From Muriiphilus sp048268845 (GTDB taxonomy: Bacteria > Pseudomonadota > Alphaproteobacteria > Rhodobacterales > Rhodobacteraceae), in assembly GCA_048268845.1 (NCBI GenBank), contig JBLWUQ010000015.1, positions 1-64,000 of the forward strand: a DNA stretch of 64,000 bases, in the 5' to 3' direction. Positions 30,089-38,181 of the stretch are shown here, piece after piece; position 1 is the first letter of the stretch, and every line of letters starts with the position of its first letter. The notes under the pieces were generated by a model, which was given only the letters and a program-made list of their open reading frames with translations, was not told where the DNA came from and did not search any database. A program made the position numbers and the translations under genes.

Positions 30089-30124
30089 TTTCTGCACTGG
30101 CGTAGGTTTTCTGCACTGCCGCAG
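30089..30124. promoter_or_regulatory. PhaR-like autoregulatory sites before phaR
   Basis: TTTCTGCACTG occurs twice at 30089-30099 and 30108-30118, spaced 19 bp, and the second runs into CTGCACTGCCGCAG. The TGCACTG core also occurs in the phaP operator. It lies 30-60 bases before the phaR start. Confidence 0.55.
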
Positions 30125-30152
30125 AGCGGCGTCAAAAGACTGGAGAACGCAC

Positions 30153-30716
30153 GTGGCCAGCGACAAGGACCCGCTTCTGATCAAGCGCTATGCGAGCCGT
30201 CGGCTCTACAACACCGAAACATCGGACTACGTGACGCTCGACGACATCGCCGGTTTCATCCGCGACGGGCGCGAGGTGCAGATCATCGACCTCAAGTCCG
30301 GGGACGACCTGACGCGGCAATACCTGCTCCAGATCGTCGCCGAACACGAAAGCCGGGGCGAGAACGTGCTGCCGGTGGATCTGCTGACCGATCTGGTGCG
30401 CAGCTACAGCACCCAGGCGCAAAGCGTGGTGCCGCAGTTCCTGGCCGCCAGCTTCGAGATGCTGCGCGACGGTCAGTCGAAACTGATGGAGAACATGGGC
30501 ACCATCCCGAACCCGATGGCGCAGATGCCGGGGTTCGACGTGATCCAGGCGCAGCAGCAGGCGTTCCTCAAGGCCATGATGGCAGGTTGGGGGCCGACCG
30601 GCGACGACGACGAGCCGGAACCCGCCAAGCAGCCCGAGACCAAGGCGCGGGGCGAGGATCTGGACGCGATCAAGAAACAGCTCGCCGAACTGCAGAAGAA
30701 ACTGTCGGGTCTCTGA
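30153..30716 (+). CDS. phaR: Polyhydroxyalkanoate synthesis repressor PhaR
   Basis: The 187-residue DNA-binding repressor binds free PHB and releases the phaP promoter when granules form. The N-terminal PHB/PHA accumulation regulator domain includes IKRYASRRLYNTETSDYVTL and IIDLKSGDDLTRQYLLQIV. A second conserved part covers QFLAASFEMLRDGQ, and a C-terminal coiled coil (KKQLAELQKKL) probably mediates oligomerisation. The start is GTG, supported by a GGAGA ribosome site seven bases upstream; earlier ATG codons lie in or before the phaP terminator. The PhaR-like repeats just upstream imply autoregulation. Confidence 0.95.
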   Translation: MASDKDPLLIKRYASRRLYNTETSDYVTLDDIAGFIRDGREVQIIDLKSGDDLTRQYLLQIVAEHESRGENVLPVDLLTDLVRSYSTQAQSVVPQFLAASFEMLRDGQSKLMENMGTIPNPMAQMPGFDVIQAQQQAFLKAMMAGWGPTGDDDEPEPAKQPETKARGEDLDAIKKQLAELQKKLSGL

Positions 30717-30761
30717 CCCGGCGCGGGTCGCCCCGCGCAGACAAACCGGGAGACCGGCGCA

Positions 30762-31715
30762 ATGGTCGAGACGGCAGGGCGGGTGACGCTGTGGGGGATC
30801 GAGGTCTTCCTCGCCATCGCCGAGGAACGCTCGATCTCGGTCGCCGCGCGCCGGCTCGGGGCAAGCCCCTCGTCCGTCAGCCAGCAGCTTTCCAACACCG
30901 AGGCGGCGCTGTCGGCAACGCTGGTCGAGCGCGGCGCGCGCCCGCTGGTGCTGACCCCGGCGGGCGAGCTGTTCCGCCGCCGCGCCGAGGCGATCCTGAA
31001 CGAGGCCGAGCAGGCCCGTGCCGAACTGGCGATGGCCGATCTGTCGCGCCTGACACGTCTGCGGCTGGGCATCATCGAGGATCTCGACGCCGACGTGACG
31101 CCGCGCCTGCTGGCCGATCTGGCGGCAGAACTGACCGCCACGCGCTTTCTGCTGGAAACCGGGGCGTCGCACCGGCTTTACGACCAGCTTGACGCCCGCG
31201 CGCTCGACCTCATCGTTGCCGCCGACATGGGGCCGCCGGCGGACTGGATGGAAGCCTATCCGCTGATCGAGGAGCCTTTCGTCGCCGTCGCGCCAAAGGG
31301 GGCGGGCGAGGGGCTGGAGGCGCTGCGCGACATTCCCCTCATCCTCTATACCAAGCGTCACCACATGGGCCGGCAACTGGCCGAACACCTTGCCCGCCAG
31401 GAACTGCGGCTGGCACACCGGTTCGAGCTCGACAGCTACCACGCGATCCTCGCGATGGTGGCGGCGGGGGCGGGCTGGACGATCCTGACGCCGCTGGGCA
31501 TCGCCCGCGCCCTGCGCTTCATCGACGCGGTCGAGATCCGGCCCTTGCCCATCGCGCCGCTTTACCGGCGCATCACCCTGTCGGCCCGGCGCGGCGTGCT
31601 GGGGGATATCCCCGCCTCGGTCGCGGCGCGGATGAAGGCGATGCTGGACGAGCTTGTCGTCGCCCCCGGCATCGCGCGCTGTCCCTTCCTCGAGGGCGAA
31701 TTGCGCATGCTCTGA
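30762..31715 (+). CDS. LysR-family transcriptional regulator
   Basis: The 317-residue regulator has the LysR winged helix-turn-helix at about residues 10-70 (VFLAIAEERSISVAARRLGASPSSVSQQL is the usual block) and a periplasmic-binding-protein-like effector domain after residue 95. The effector domain keeps two Rossmann-like halves joined by the LILYTKRHH region. The gene follows phaR by 45 bp on the same strand and may be read from the same transcript. The effector and targets cannot be deduced. It is not divergent from another gene, so its target may lie elsewhere. Confidence 0.92.
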   Translation: MVETAGRVTLWGIEVFLAIAEERSISVAARRLGASPSSVSQQLSNTEAALSATLVERGARPLVLTPAGELFRRRAEAILNEAEQARAELAMADLSRLTRLRLGIIEDLDADVTPRLLADLAAELTATRFLLETGASHRLYDQLDARALDLIVAADMGPPADWMEAYPLIEEPFVAVAPKGAGEGLEALRDIPLILYTKRHHMGRQLAEHLARQELRLAHRFELDSYHAILAMVAAGAGWTILTPLGIARALRFIDAVEIRPLPIAPLYRRITLSARRGVLGDIPASVAARMKAMLDELVVAPGIARCPFLEGELRML

Positions 31716-31728
31716 CCGGGCCTCGGCG

Positions 31729-32367
31729 TCAGAGCGCCATGACCCCGGTCAGGATCAGCGCCTGCGCGGCGATGTAGAGCCCCCAGATCAGCCAGCTTGT
31801 GCGCCCGACCAGCGGGTTGTCCTCGCCCATGCGGAAAAGCTGCATCGCGATAAGCACATCCGAGGCCACGAACAGCGTCATGCCAAGTGTCACCTGCCCG
31901 ATCGGCAGCGTCAGCGCGGCCAGCCCCATCAGGGTGATGGCCATGGCATAGACCCGGATCGGCCAGCGCAGCCCGTTGGTGTGCGGCGCCAGCCAGATCT
32001 CGGTCGATCCGGTCACGCCGATGAGAAACAGCGCCAGCACCGGGGCCAAGAGGAACGCATCCCAGAGCGGCCGCCCGGACAGGTCGAGAAACGCGATCGC
32101 ATAGGCCACATGCACCAGCGCGAAGGCGCCCAACCCGGACAGGAAGGCGAAATCTCCGCGCCGCGACAGCGCGAAATCGCCCAGCGCCGACAGGACCAGA
32201 CCGGCCACCAGCCAGAGCGATGCACCGCTGCCCCAGGCGGCAGCCGCGAAGGCCAGAAGCGGCACCGACTTGACCACCGAGCGCGGCCAGGACTTCGGCC
32301 CGTCCGACATCGGGAAATAGACCACGGCCACGGCCAGACCGATCCAGAACGCCACAGCAGGGGTCAT
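31729..32367 (-). CDS. Lysoplasmalogenase (YhhN/TMEM86 family)
   Basis: The 212-residue integral membrane protein has about eight hydrophobic segments. YhhN-family motifs include KSVPLLAFAAAA near residue 33 and LSALGDFALS around 60-70 with the conserved Gly-Asp, and VASDVLIAM near 170. The family cleaves the vinyl-ether bond of lysoplasmalogens, although the bacterial physiological substrate is less certain. It converges on the LysR gene (13 bp) and is divergent from the AlkB-like gene with a 190-bp intergenic region. Confidence 0.85.
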   Translation of the reverse strand: MTPAVAFWIGLAVAVVYFPMSDGPKSWPRSVVKSVPLLAFAAAAWGSGASLWLVAGLVLSALGDFALSRRGDFAFLSGLGAFALVHVAYAIAFLDLSGRPLWDAFLLAPVLALFLIGVTGSTEIWLAPHTNGLRWPIRVYAMAITLMGLAALTLPIGQVTLGMTLFVASDVLIAMQLFRMGEDNPLVGRTSWLIWGLYIAAQALILTGVMAL

Positions 32368-32557
32368 CGCGCCTCCTTCGCCTGCGGCACAGGGTGATCG
32401 GCCGCCTGCCGCCAGTTATGCAATCAATTTCAATTCATTGGCAACGATGTTGGTGGGCGCGGGGGCCTGACATTGCCGCGCGACGGAGGCGTGACGGCTT
32501 GATGCCGGGGCCTCGGCCTGCCAGAGTCCGCAGAGAACCACATGAAGGGAGTCGTCC

Positions 32558-33598
32558 GTGCATCCGGTCCGTGCCTTCGCGATCGCCTCGCTTGCCCCGG
32601 TCGGGCTGATCGGCGCCGCAGCCCTTCTGGGCGGTGTCTGGATCTGGGCGGCACTGGTCTACATGACGCTGTTCGCCTTCACGATGGACCAGCTCATCGC
32701 GCGGATTGACCCGCCCGCCGATCCGCTGCGTGAGCTTCCGGCGGCGGACGGGCTGTCGGCGGTTCTGGCGATCAGCCATTTCGTCCTGCTGGCGCTGGTC
32801 ATCCGGGCGCTGGCCGCGGGCGGGCAGGGCGTGGCCGGGTGGATCGCGCTCTACGTCGCGGCGGGGCTGTTCTTCGGGCAGGTGTCCAATTCGAACGCGC
32901 ATGAGCTGATCCACCGGGGCAATCGGTTCCTGTTCGACCTCGGCAAGTGGGTCTATATCTCGCTGCTGTTCGGCCACCACACCTCGGCGCACAACAAGGT
33001 GCACCACCGCTTCGCCGCCTCCGACGAGGACCCCAACACCGCCCGCCCCGGCGAGAGCTTCTATCGCTTCGCCCCGCGCGCCTGGGTCGGCAGTTTCGTC
33101 AAGGGCTACCGGATGGAACAGGCCGACATTGCCCGGCGCGGGCGCGGCGGCATGAACCCGTACTGGCTCTATGTCGGCGGCGGGGTCGCGGTGCTGCTGG
33201 CCTCGGGGCTGGCGTTCGGCTGGGCCGGTGTCGGGGTGCATCTGATGCTGGCCGCCTATGCCCAGACCCAGCTCTTGCTGTCGGATTACGTGCAGCATTA
33301 CGGGCTGCGCCGGGCGAAACTGGCCAATGGCAAGCTCGAGCCGATCGGCCCGGCGCATAGCTGGAACGCGCGCCACTGGTTCACCTCGCACATGATGCTG
33401 AACGCGCCGCGCCATTCCGACCACCACGCGCATCCCGCGCGCCCCTATCCGCAGCTTGAACTGCACCCGCAGGGCGTCGCGCCGATCCTGCCGTCGTCGC
33501 TGCCGGTGATGGCGGCGCTGGCGCTGTTTCCCGGTCCGTGGCGGCGGGTGATGGGCCGGGCGCTGGCGCGCTGGACCGCATCGCAGGTCACGGCATGA
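32558..33598 (+). CDS. AlkB-type non-heme diiron alkane 1-monooxygenase
   Basis: The 346-residue membrane protein has six hydrophobic segments and the eight-His pattern of the alkane hydroxylase/fatty-acid desaturase superfamily: HELIH in SNAHELIHRGNR, HHTSAHNKVHHRF, a conserved DYVQHYGL block and HSDHHAHP near the C-terminus. The NYVQHYGL-type motif is characteristic of AlkB. The enzyme probably oxidises alkyl chains at the inner membrane with electrons from rubredoxin, which is not encoded nearby. The start is GTG with a GGGAG ribosome site. The stop overlaps the next gene (ATGA). Whether alkanes are the true substrate is unknown. Confidence 0.88.
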   Translation: MHPVRAFAIASLAPVGLIGAAALLGGVWIWAALVYMTLFAFTMDQLIARIDPPADPLRELPAADGLSAVLAISHFVLLALVIRALAAGGQGVAGWIALYVAAGLFFGQVSNSNAHELIHRGNRFLFDLGKWVYISLLFGHHTSAHNKVHHRFAASDEDPNTARPGESFYRFAPRAWVGSFVKGYRMEQADIARRGRGGMNPYWLYVGGGVAVLLASGLAFGWAGVGVHLMLAAYAQTQLLLSDYVQHYGLRRAKLANGKLEPIGPAHSWNARHWFTSHMMLNAPRHSDHHAHPARPYPQLELHPQGVAPILPSSLPVMAALALFPGPWRRVMGRALARWTASQVTA

Positions 33599-33987
33599 AG
33601 GCGCTGGCACTCGCACTGGCCTTGCTTGCCGCTCCGGTCACGGCGCAGGACGCGATGACCGGAGACGAATTCGAGGCCTATACAGCGGGCAAGACGCTGC
33701 TGTTCGGGCTGCTGGGCGAGGTCTATGGCGGCGAGGATTACCTGCCCGACCGCCGCGTGCGCTGGTCGTTCCTCGATGGCCGTTGTCAGGACGGGGTCTG
33801 GTACGAGGAGGCGGGCGAGATCTGTTTCGTCTACGACGACCACCCCGAGCCGATCTGCTGGCTGTTCTACGAGACGCCATCGGGGCTGGTGGCGGAACTT
33901 GCCGGAGGCGAGACGTTGCAGCCGCTCTATGAAACCGGCGAGGCGGAGGAGCCCTTGTTCTGCCTCGGCCCCGAAGTCGGGGTCTGA
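33595..33987 (+). CDS. Small secreted protein coupled to the alkane monooxygenase-like gene
   Basis: The 130-residue protein has a signal peptide (MKALALALALLAAPVTA) and an acidic, aromatic mature part. It contains four Cys in a motif pattern GRCQDGVWYEEAGEICFVYDD-like, then PICWLFYE and FCLG, similar to small secreted proteins of the DUF995 type. The likely function is unknown; disulfide formation is expected. The ATG overlaps the stop of the AlkB-like gene by 4 bp, a sign of translational coupling and a functional link. The stop is 10 bp from xseA, which converges. Confidence 0.8.
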   Translation: MKALALALALLAAPVTAQDAMTGDEFEAYTAGKTLLFGLLGEVYGGEDYLPDRRVRWSFLDGRCQDGVWYEEAGEICFVYDDHPEPICWLFYETPSGLVAELAGGETLQPLYETGEAEEPLFCLGPEVGV

Positions 33988-33997
33988 CGCGCGGCGT

Positions 33998-35554
33998 TCA
34001 GAACAGCGATCCCTGATCGGTGGGCGGAGGCTTCGGCTTGGACTTTTTCGATGTTGAGGGCGTCGTTTCGCCGCCAACCTCGAGTTTTCCATCCATGAAT
34101 TCGATCTCGAGCCGCTCTGCCGCCTGGGCCGCCAGCGTCGTCGTCACCACCGCGCCATCGCCGCGCACCACGGCATAGCCGCGCTTCAGCGTTTCGCGGT
34201 AGCCCAGCGTCTGGCGCATCCGTTCCAGCCCGTCGAGCCGTTTGCGCAGGGCTTCGGTCTGGCCCGCGCCGATCCGCGACAGCCTCGCGCCAAGCTGGGC
34301 CAACTCGCGCGCCTTGCGCTCGCGCGCCTCGGCAATCCGCGCCGGGTCGAGCCGCGCCGCGATCCGGTCAAGCTCGCGCCGCTGCGCGCTGGTCGCGCGT
34401 TCCAGCGCCGGGCCAAGCCGCGCGGCGGCGGCGTCAAGCCGGTCCTGCCGCCGTTCGATTCGTCCGGTCAAGAGGCTGGGGCGCAGCCCTGCCGCCGCCC
34501 GGCTCAGCCGCACATGGCCGTGCTGGGTGGTCGCGCGAAGGGCCGCAGGCAGCCGGTCGCCGGCGCGGTCGAGGCGTTGGCGCGGCCCTTCCAGCAGGCT
34601 GTCGGGCCGGGGCAGGGCGCGCGACAGGTCGCGCAGCCGCTGGCCGCGCCGCCCGATCGCCTGGGTCAGCGCATGTGTCATCCGCGCGTCCTGCTCGGCC
34701 GCCCAGGCCAGAAGGTCGCGGCGCACCGGCACCGCCATTTCCGCCGCCGCCGTCGGGGTCGGCGCGCGCCGGTCGGCGGCGTGGTCGATCAGCGTCGTGT
34801 CGGTCTCATGCCCCACCGCCGAAATCAGCGGGATCTGCGAGGCCGCGGCGGCGCGCACCACGATTTCCTCGTTGAAGCCCCACAGATCCTCGATCGAGCC
34901 GCCGCCGCGCGCGACGATCAGGAGGTCGGGCCGGGGCAGCGCGCCGCCGGGGGTCATCCGGTTGAAGCCCTCGATGGCGCGGGCAACCTCGGGCGCGCAT
35001 TTCTCGCCCTGCACGGCGACCGGCCAGATCAGCACCTTGCGCGGAAAACGGTCGCGCAGCCGGTGCAGGATGTCACGGATCACCGCGCCCGAGGGCGAGG
35101 TCACGACGCCGATCACCTCGGGCAGGAACGGGAGCGGACGCTTGCGTTCGGGCGCGAACAGTCCTTCGGCGGCAAGCTGCGCCTTGCGCTTTTCCAGCAT
35201 CGCCATCAGCGCACCGGCCCCGGCCGGCGCGATGTTCTCGATCACGATCTGGTATTTCGACTGGCCCGGAAAGGTCGTGAGCCGCCCGGTCGCGATGACC
35301 TCCATGCCCTCCTCGGGCTGGGTGGCAAGGCGGGACGCGACGCCCTTCCAGATCACGCCCGACAGCACGGCGCGGTCGTCCTTGAGGTCGAGATAGACAT
35401 GGCCCGAGCGCGGCTGGCTGACGCGGCCGACCTCGCCGCGCACCCGGACGTGGGAAAACTCGCCCTCGATCACGTGTTTTATCACGCCGGAAAGCTCCGA
35501 GACGGAAAACTCGGGCGCGTTCTGGCCGGGGGTGGGGTCGTCGATCAGGTCCAT
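33998..35554 (-). CDS. xseA: Exodeoxyribonuclease VII large subunit
   Basis: The 518-residue subunit of the single-strand-specific nuclease degrades DNA ends in mismatch repair and recombination. The N-terminal OB-fold (about 10-110) contains RVRGEVGRVSQPRSGHVY. The catalytic domain has PSGAVIRDILHRL, the block ARGGGSIEDLWGFNEE and SAVGHETDTTLIDHAAD. A long helical, Arg-rich coiled-coil region (about 300-440) binds XseB. The ATG at 35552-35554 was chosen because homologues begin MDLIDD; an upstream in-frame codon adds ten residues. xseB is not seen in the window. Confidence 0.95.
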   Translation of the reverse strand: MDLIDDPTPGQNAPEFSVSELSGVIKHVIEGEFSHVRVRGEVGRVSQPRSGHVYLDLKDDRAVLSGVIWKGVASRLATQPEEGMEVIATGRLTTFPGQSKYQIVIENIAPAGAGALMAMLEKRKAQLAAEGLFAPERKRPLPFLPEVIGVVTSPSGAVIRDILHRLRDRFPRKVLIWPVAVQGEKCAPEVARAIEGFNRMTPGGALPRPDLLIVARGGGSIEDLWGFNEEIVVRAAAASQIPLISAVGHETDTTLIDHAADRRAPTPTAAAEMAVPVRRDLLAWAAEQDARMTHALTQAIGRRGQRLRDLSRALPRPDSLLEGPRQRLDRAGDRLPAALRATTQHGHVRLSRAAAGLRPSLLTGRIERRQDRLDAAAARLGPALERATSAQRRELDRIAARLDPARIAEARERKARELAQLGARLSRIGAGQTEALRKRLDGLERMRQTLGYRETLKRGYAVVRGDGAVVTTTLAAQAAERLEIEFMDGKLEVGGETTPSTSKKSKPKPPPTDQGSLF

Positions 35555-35597
35555 GCGGCCGAGACTAGCGCGCCATCCCGGCATCGGCCAGCCGGTT

Positions 35598-36248
35598 TCA
35601 GCCGCGATTCATGGCGGCGAGGAAATGGGTCAGGTCGTCCGTCACCGCCGCGCCGATGTCCGAGCGGCGGCGGCGCGCGTGATACATGCCCCAGAGGTCG
35701 ATGCCGTAGATCGCAAGGCTGCACCCGACGCCGATGGCCAGCGCCGCCGGCGCGACGGCCTGCCAGGCGACAAGCGCGCTTGCGCCAAGCACGAAGCCAT
35801 GCAGCGCCAGCCAGCGCGGCAGGCGCGGCTTGATCCGGCTGGGCCAGATATCGGCGGGCGGGCGTTCGCCGAACTCGCGCCGGTAGGCGGCGCGGGTGGC
35901 GCGGTAGGCGGTGGCGGAGCCGAGATTGCGCGCCGCATCGCCAAGCGGCGCCGCCGCCCCGAGCACCTCCGCGCAGAACGCCGCGTAGTCCGGCGACTGC
36001 CGGTGCAATTGCCACGCCATGTGCAGGGCCACCGATGGGACCGACGCGGTTTCGTCCAATGCATCGAGATAGAGGAAGCGACGGTATTCGCTCACGAGGT
36101 CGCGCGCCTCGCTCAGCGGCATGTCCCGCACCTTGGCGAGGGTTTCGGCGAAATCCAGCCCGTCACGCGTCACCGGCAGGGGCGCGGTGCGCACCCTGAG
36201 CCAGAGATCGGGGTTCGAGAACCCGGATTGTGCGGCGGCGCCGGTCAT
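35598..36248 (-). CDS. Membrane protein with a GRDP-like (DUF1399) segment
   Basis: The 216-residue protein has an N-terminal soluble part (about 1-135) and two hydrophobic segments near residues 145-190. The stretch LVSEYRRFLYLDA, then VPSVALHMAWQLHRQSP and DYAAFCAEVLG recalls the W-x-x-H and YxxFC pattern of plant glycine-rich domain-containing proteins. The match is partial, because the usual histidines around the motif are only partly kept. It is divergent from purD with 74 bp between starts. Function unknown. Confidence 0.7.
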   Translation of the reverse strand: MTGAAAQSGFSNPDLWLRVRTAPLPVTRDGLDFAETLAKVRDMPLSEARDLVSEYRRFLYLDALDETASVPSVALHMAWQLHRQSPDYAAFCAEVLGAAAPLGDAARNLGSATAYRATRAAYRREFGERPPADIWPSRIKPRLPRWLALHGFVLGASALVAWQAVAPAALAIGVGCSLAIYGIDLWGMYHARRRRSDIGAAVTDDLTHFLAAMNRG

Positions 36249-36322
36249 GGGTGCCTCTTGCCTGAGCGGGGACATGGACTTAGACCCTGCCAGATAAATC
36301 TGGCGAAATGAGGGCGGCGGCG

Positions 36323-37588
36323 ATGAACATTCTGATCCTCGGAGGCGGCGGGCGCGAACACGCGCTGGCCTGGGCGGTCAAGCAGAATCCGAAATGCGAC
36401 CGGCTGATCGTCGCCCCCGGAAATGCCGGTATCGCCGAGATCGCCGAGTGCGCGCGGATCGACATCGAGGACGGCGACCTGATCGCGAACTTCGCCGAAG
36501 AAAACACCATCGACCTCGTGATCATCGGCCCGGAAGCACCGCTCGCCGCCGGTGTTGCCGACCGGCTTGAAAATGCCGGCGTTGCAGTTTTCGGACCTTC
36601 CGCCGCCGCTGCCCGGCTTGAATCGTCCAAAAGTTTCACAAAAGAGATCTGCGACGCGGCAGGCGCCCCGACCGCCGCCTATGCCCGCTTCACCGAGGCC
36701 GAGCCCGCCCGCGCCTATGTTCGCGCGCATGGCGCGCCCATCGTGGTCAAGGCCGACGGGCTGGCCGCGGGCAAGGGCGTGATCGTGGCGATGGACGAGG
36801 CCACGGCGCTCGCCGCCATCGATGACATGTTCGGGGGCGCGTTCGGCGAGGCCGGGTCCGAAGTGGTGATCGAGGAATTCATGACCGGCGAGGAGGCGTC
36901 GTTCTTCGTGCTCTGCGACGGCGAGACGCTTTTGCCGATCGGAACGGCGCAGGACCACAAGCGAGTCGGCGAGGGTGATTCCGGCCCCAATACCGGCGGC
37001 ATGGGTGCCTATTCGCCCGCGCCGGTCCTGACCGAGGCCATCGCGCAGAAGGCGATGGACGAGATCATCCGCCCGATGATGCGGGTCATGGCCGAGCGGG
37101 GGATGCCCTATCGCGGCGTGCTCTATGCCGGGCTGATGATCGAGGACGGCCAGCCGCGTCTGGTGGAATACAACGTCCGCTTCGGCGACCCGGAATGTCA
37201 GGTCTTGATGATGCGGCTGGGTGCGCAGGCGCTCGACCTGATGCTGGCCACCGCCGAGGGGCGGCTGGCGGGGGCCAAGGTGAACTGGGCCGACGACCAT
37301 GCGATCACCGTGGTGATGGCGGCGAACGGCTATCCGGGGCCCTACGAGAAAGGGTCGGTGATCGGCGGGCTCGAGGCGCTGCCGCAAGACAGCCGCCACA
37401 TGGTCTTTCACGCCGGCACCGCCGAGGTCGACGGCAAACTGATCGCCACCGGCGGGCGGGTGCTGAGCGTCACCGCACGTGGCGACAGCCTGCGCGAGGC
37501 GCGCGACGCGGCCTATGCGATGGTCGAGGCGATCGACTGGCCGGGCGGCTTCAACCGTTCCGACATCGGCTGGCGGGCGCTGGGGTGA
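36323..37588 (+). CDS. purD: Phosphoribosylamine--glycine ligase
   Basis: The 421-residue ATP-grasp enzyme joins phosphoribosylamine and glycine, the second step of de novo purine synthesis. It begins MNILILGGGGREHALAW and shows the PreATP-grasp N domain, then VVKADGLAAGKGVIVA and the signature RFGDPECQ near residues 288-295. The carboxy-terminal domain is complete. The ATG at 36323 was preferred to one 15 bp earlier because it gives the usual start. Its stop overlaps the GTG start of the next gene (GTGA). Confidence 0.97.
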   Translation: MNILILGGGGREHALAWAVKQNPKCDRLIVAPGNAGIAEIAECARIDIEDGDLIANFAEENTIDLVIIGPEAPLAAGVADRLENAGVAVFGPSAAAARLESSKSFTKEICDAAGAPTAAYARFTEAEPARAYVRAHGAPIVVKADGLAAGKGVIVAMDEATALAAIDDMFGGAFGEAGSEVVIEEFMTGEEASFFVLCDGETLLPIGTAQDHKRVGEGDSGPNTGGMGAYSPAPVLTEAIAQKAMDEIIRPMMRVMAERGMPYRGVLYAGLMIEDGQPRLVEYNVRFGDPECQVLMMRLGAQALDLMLATAEGRLAGAKVNWADDHAITVVMAANGYPGPYEKGSVIGGLEALPQDSRHMVFHAGTAEVDGKLIATGGRVLSVTARGDSLREARDAAYAMVEAIDWPGGFNRSDIGWRALG

Positions 37589-38175
37589 GTGGCGCGCGGA
37601 GCTATGCGTTCAAGCCGGCGCTGTTGCGCGGCAGGCGGACCTATGGCCTCGACGGCACGCTGCTGACGCTTCACGACGACACCCGGCTGGACCTCGCCGC
37701 GATCACCGGCGCGGGGTTCGTCAACCACGCGCTCAGCCGCAACCGGATCATGCGGCTCGATCTCTGGATCGACGGCGCGAAACACGGCATCGGCTACAAC
37801 ACCGCCGAAACGGCATGGCGGACCGACCCTGACGCACGCGAATTTCTCAGGCTGGTGCGCGACGTGCTGCGGGTGCTGGCCGAGGTGCGGCCCGATCTTG
37901 CGGTCACGCTGGGCGAGACCGGCAAGGGGCGGTTCGCGATGTTCCTGGCCGGGGTGGTGGCAGCGGTGTTCGGGGTCGCCCTGTTCGTCGCGGCGCTGGC
38001 CACCGGGATTTCGACCGACAGGATGGCCGCGGGCGCGATTCCCATGCTCCTCTTGCTGGCGATGGGCGCGGTGATCATCCGGGCCTACTGGCCGTGGCGT
38101 GCGCCCCGGACCGGCAAGGCCGGCGCCGTTGCCGATGTGGTCGATCAGGCGATCGCGGGGCTTGGCGCCGCCTGA
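37585..38175 (+). CDS. Hypothetical membrane protein, coupled to purD
   Basis: The 196-residue protein begins at a GTG that overlaps the purD stop. Residues 1-110 are soluble, rich in charged residues and with a beta-hairpin pattern (RRTYGLDGTLLTLHDDTRLDL). Two adjacent hydrophobic segments at about 112-135 and 145-165 follow, then a short basic tail. The N-terminal part resembles proteins that read membrane state through a PH-like fold, but no clear family is recognised. Translation is likely coupled to purD, so expression should track purine synthesis. Confidence 0.7.
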   Translation: MSGARSYAFKPALLRGRRTYGLDGTLLTLHDDTRLDLAAITGAGFVNHALSRNRIMRLDLWIDGAKHGIGYNTAETAWRTDPDAREFLRLVRDVLRVLAEVRPDLAVTLGETGKGRFAMFLAGVVAAVFGVALFVAALATGISTDRMAAGAIPMLLLLAMGAVIIRAYWPWRAPRTGKAGAVADVVDQAIAGLGAA

Positions 38176-38181
38176 CGCGGC

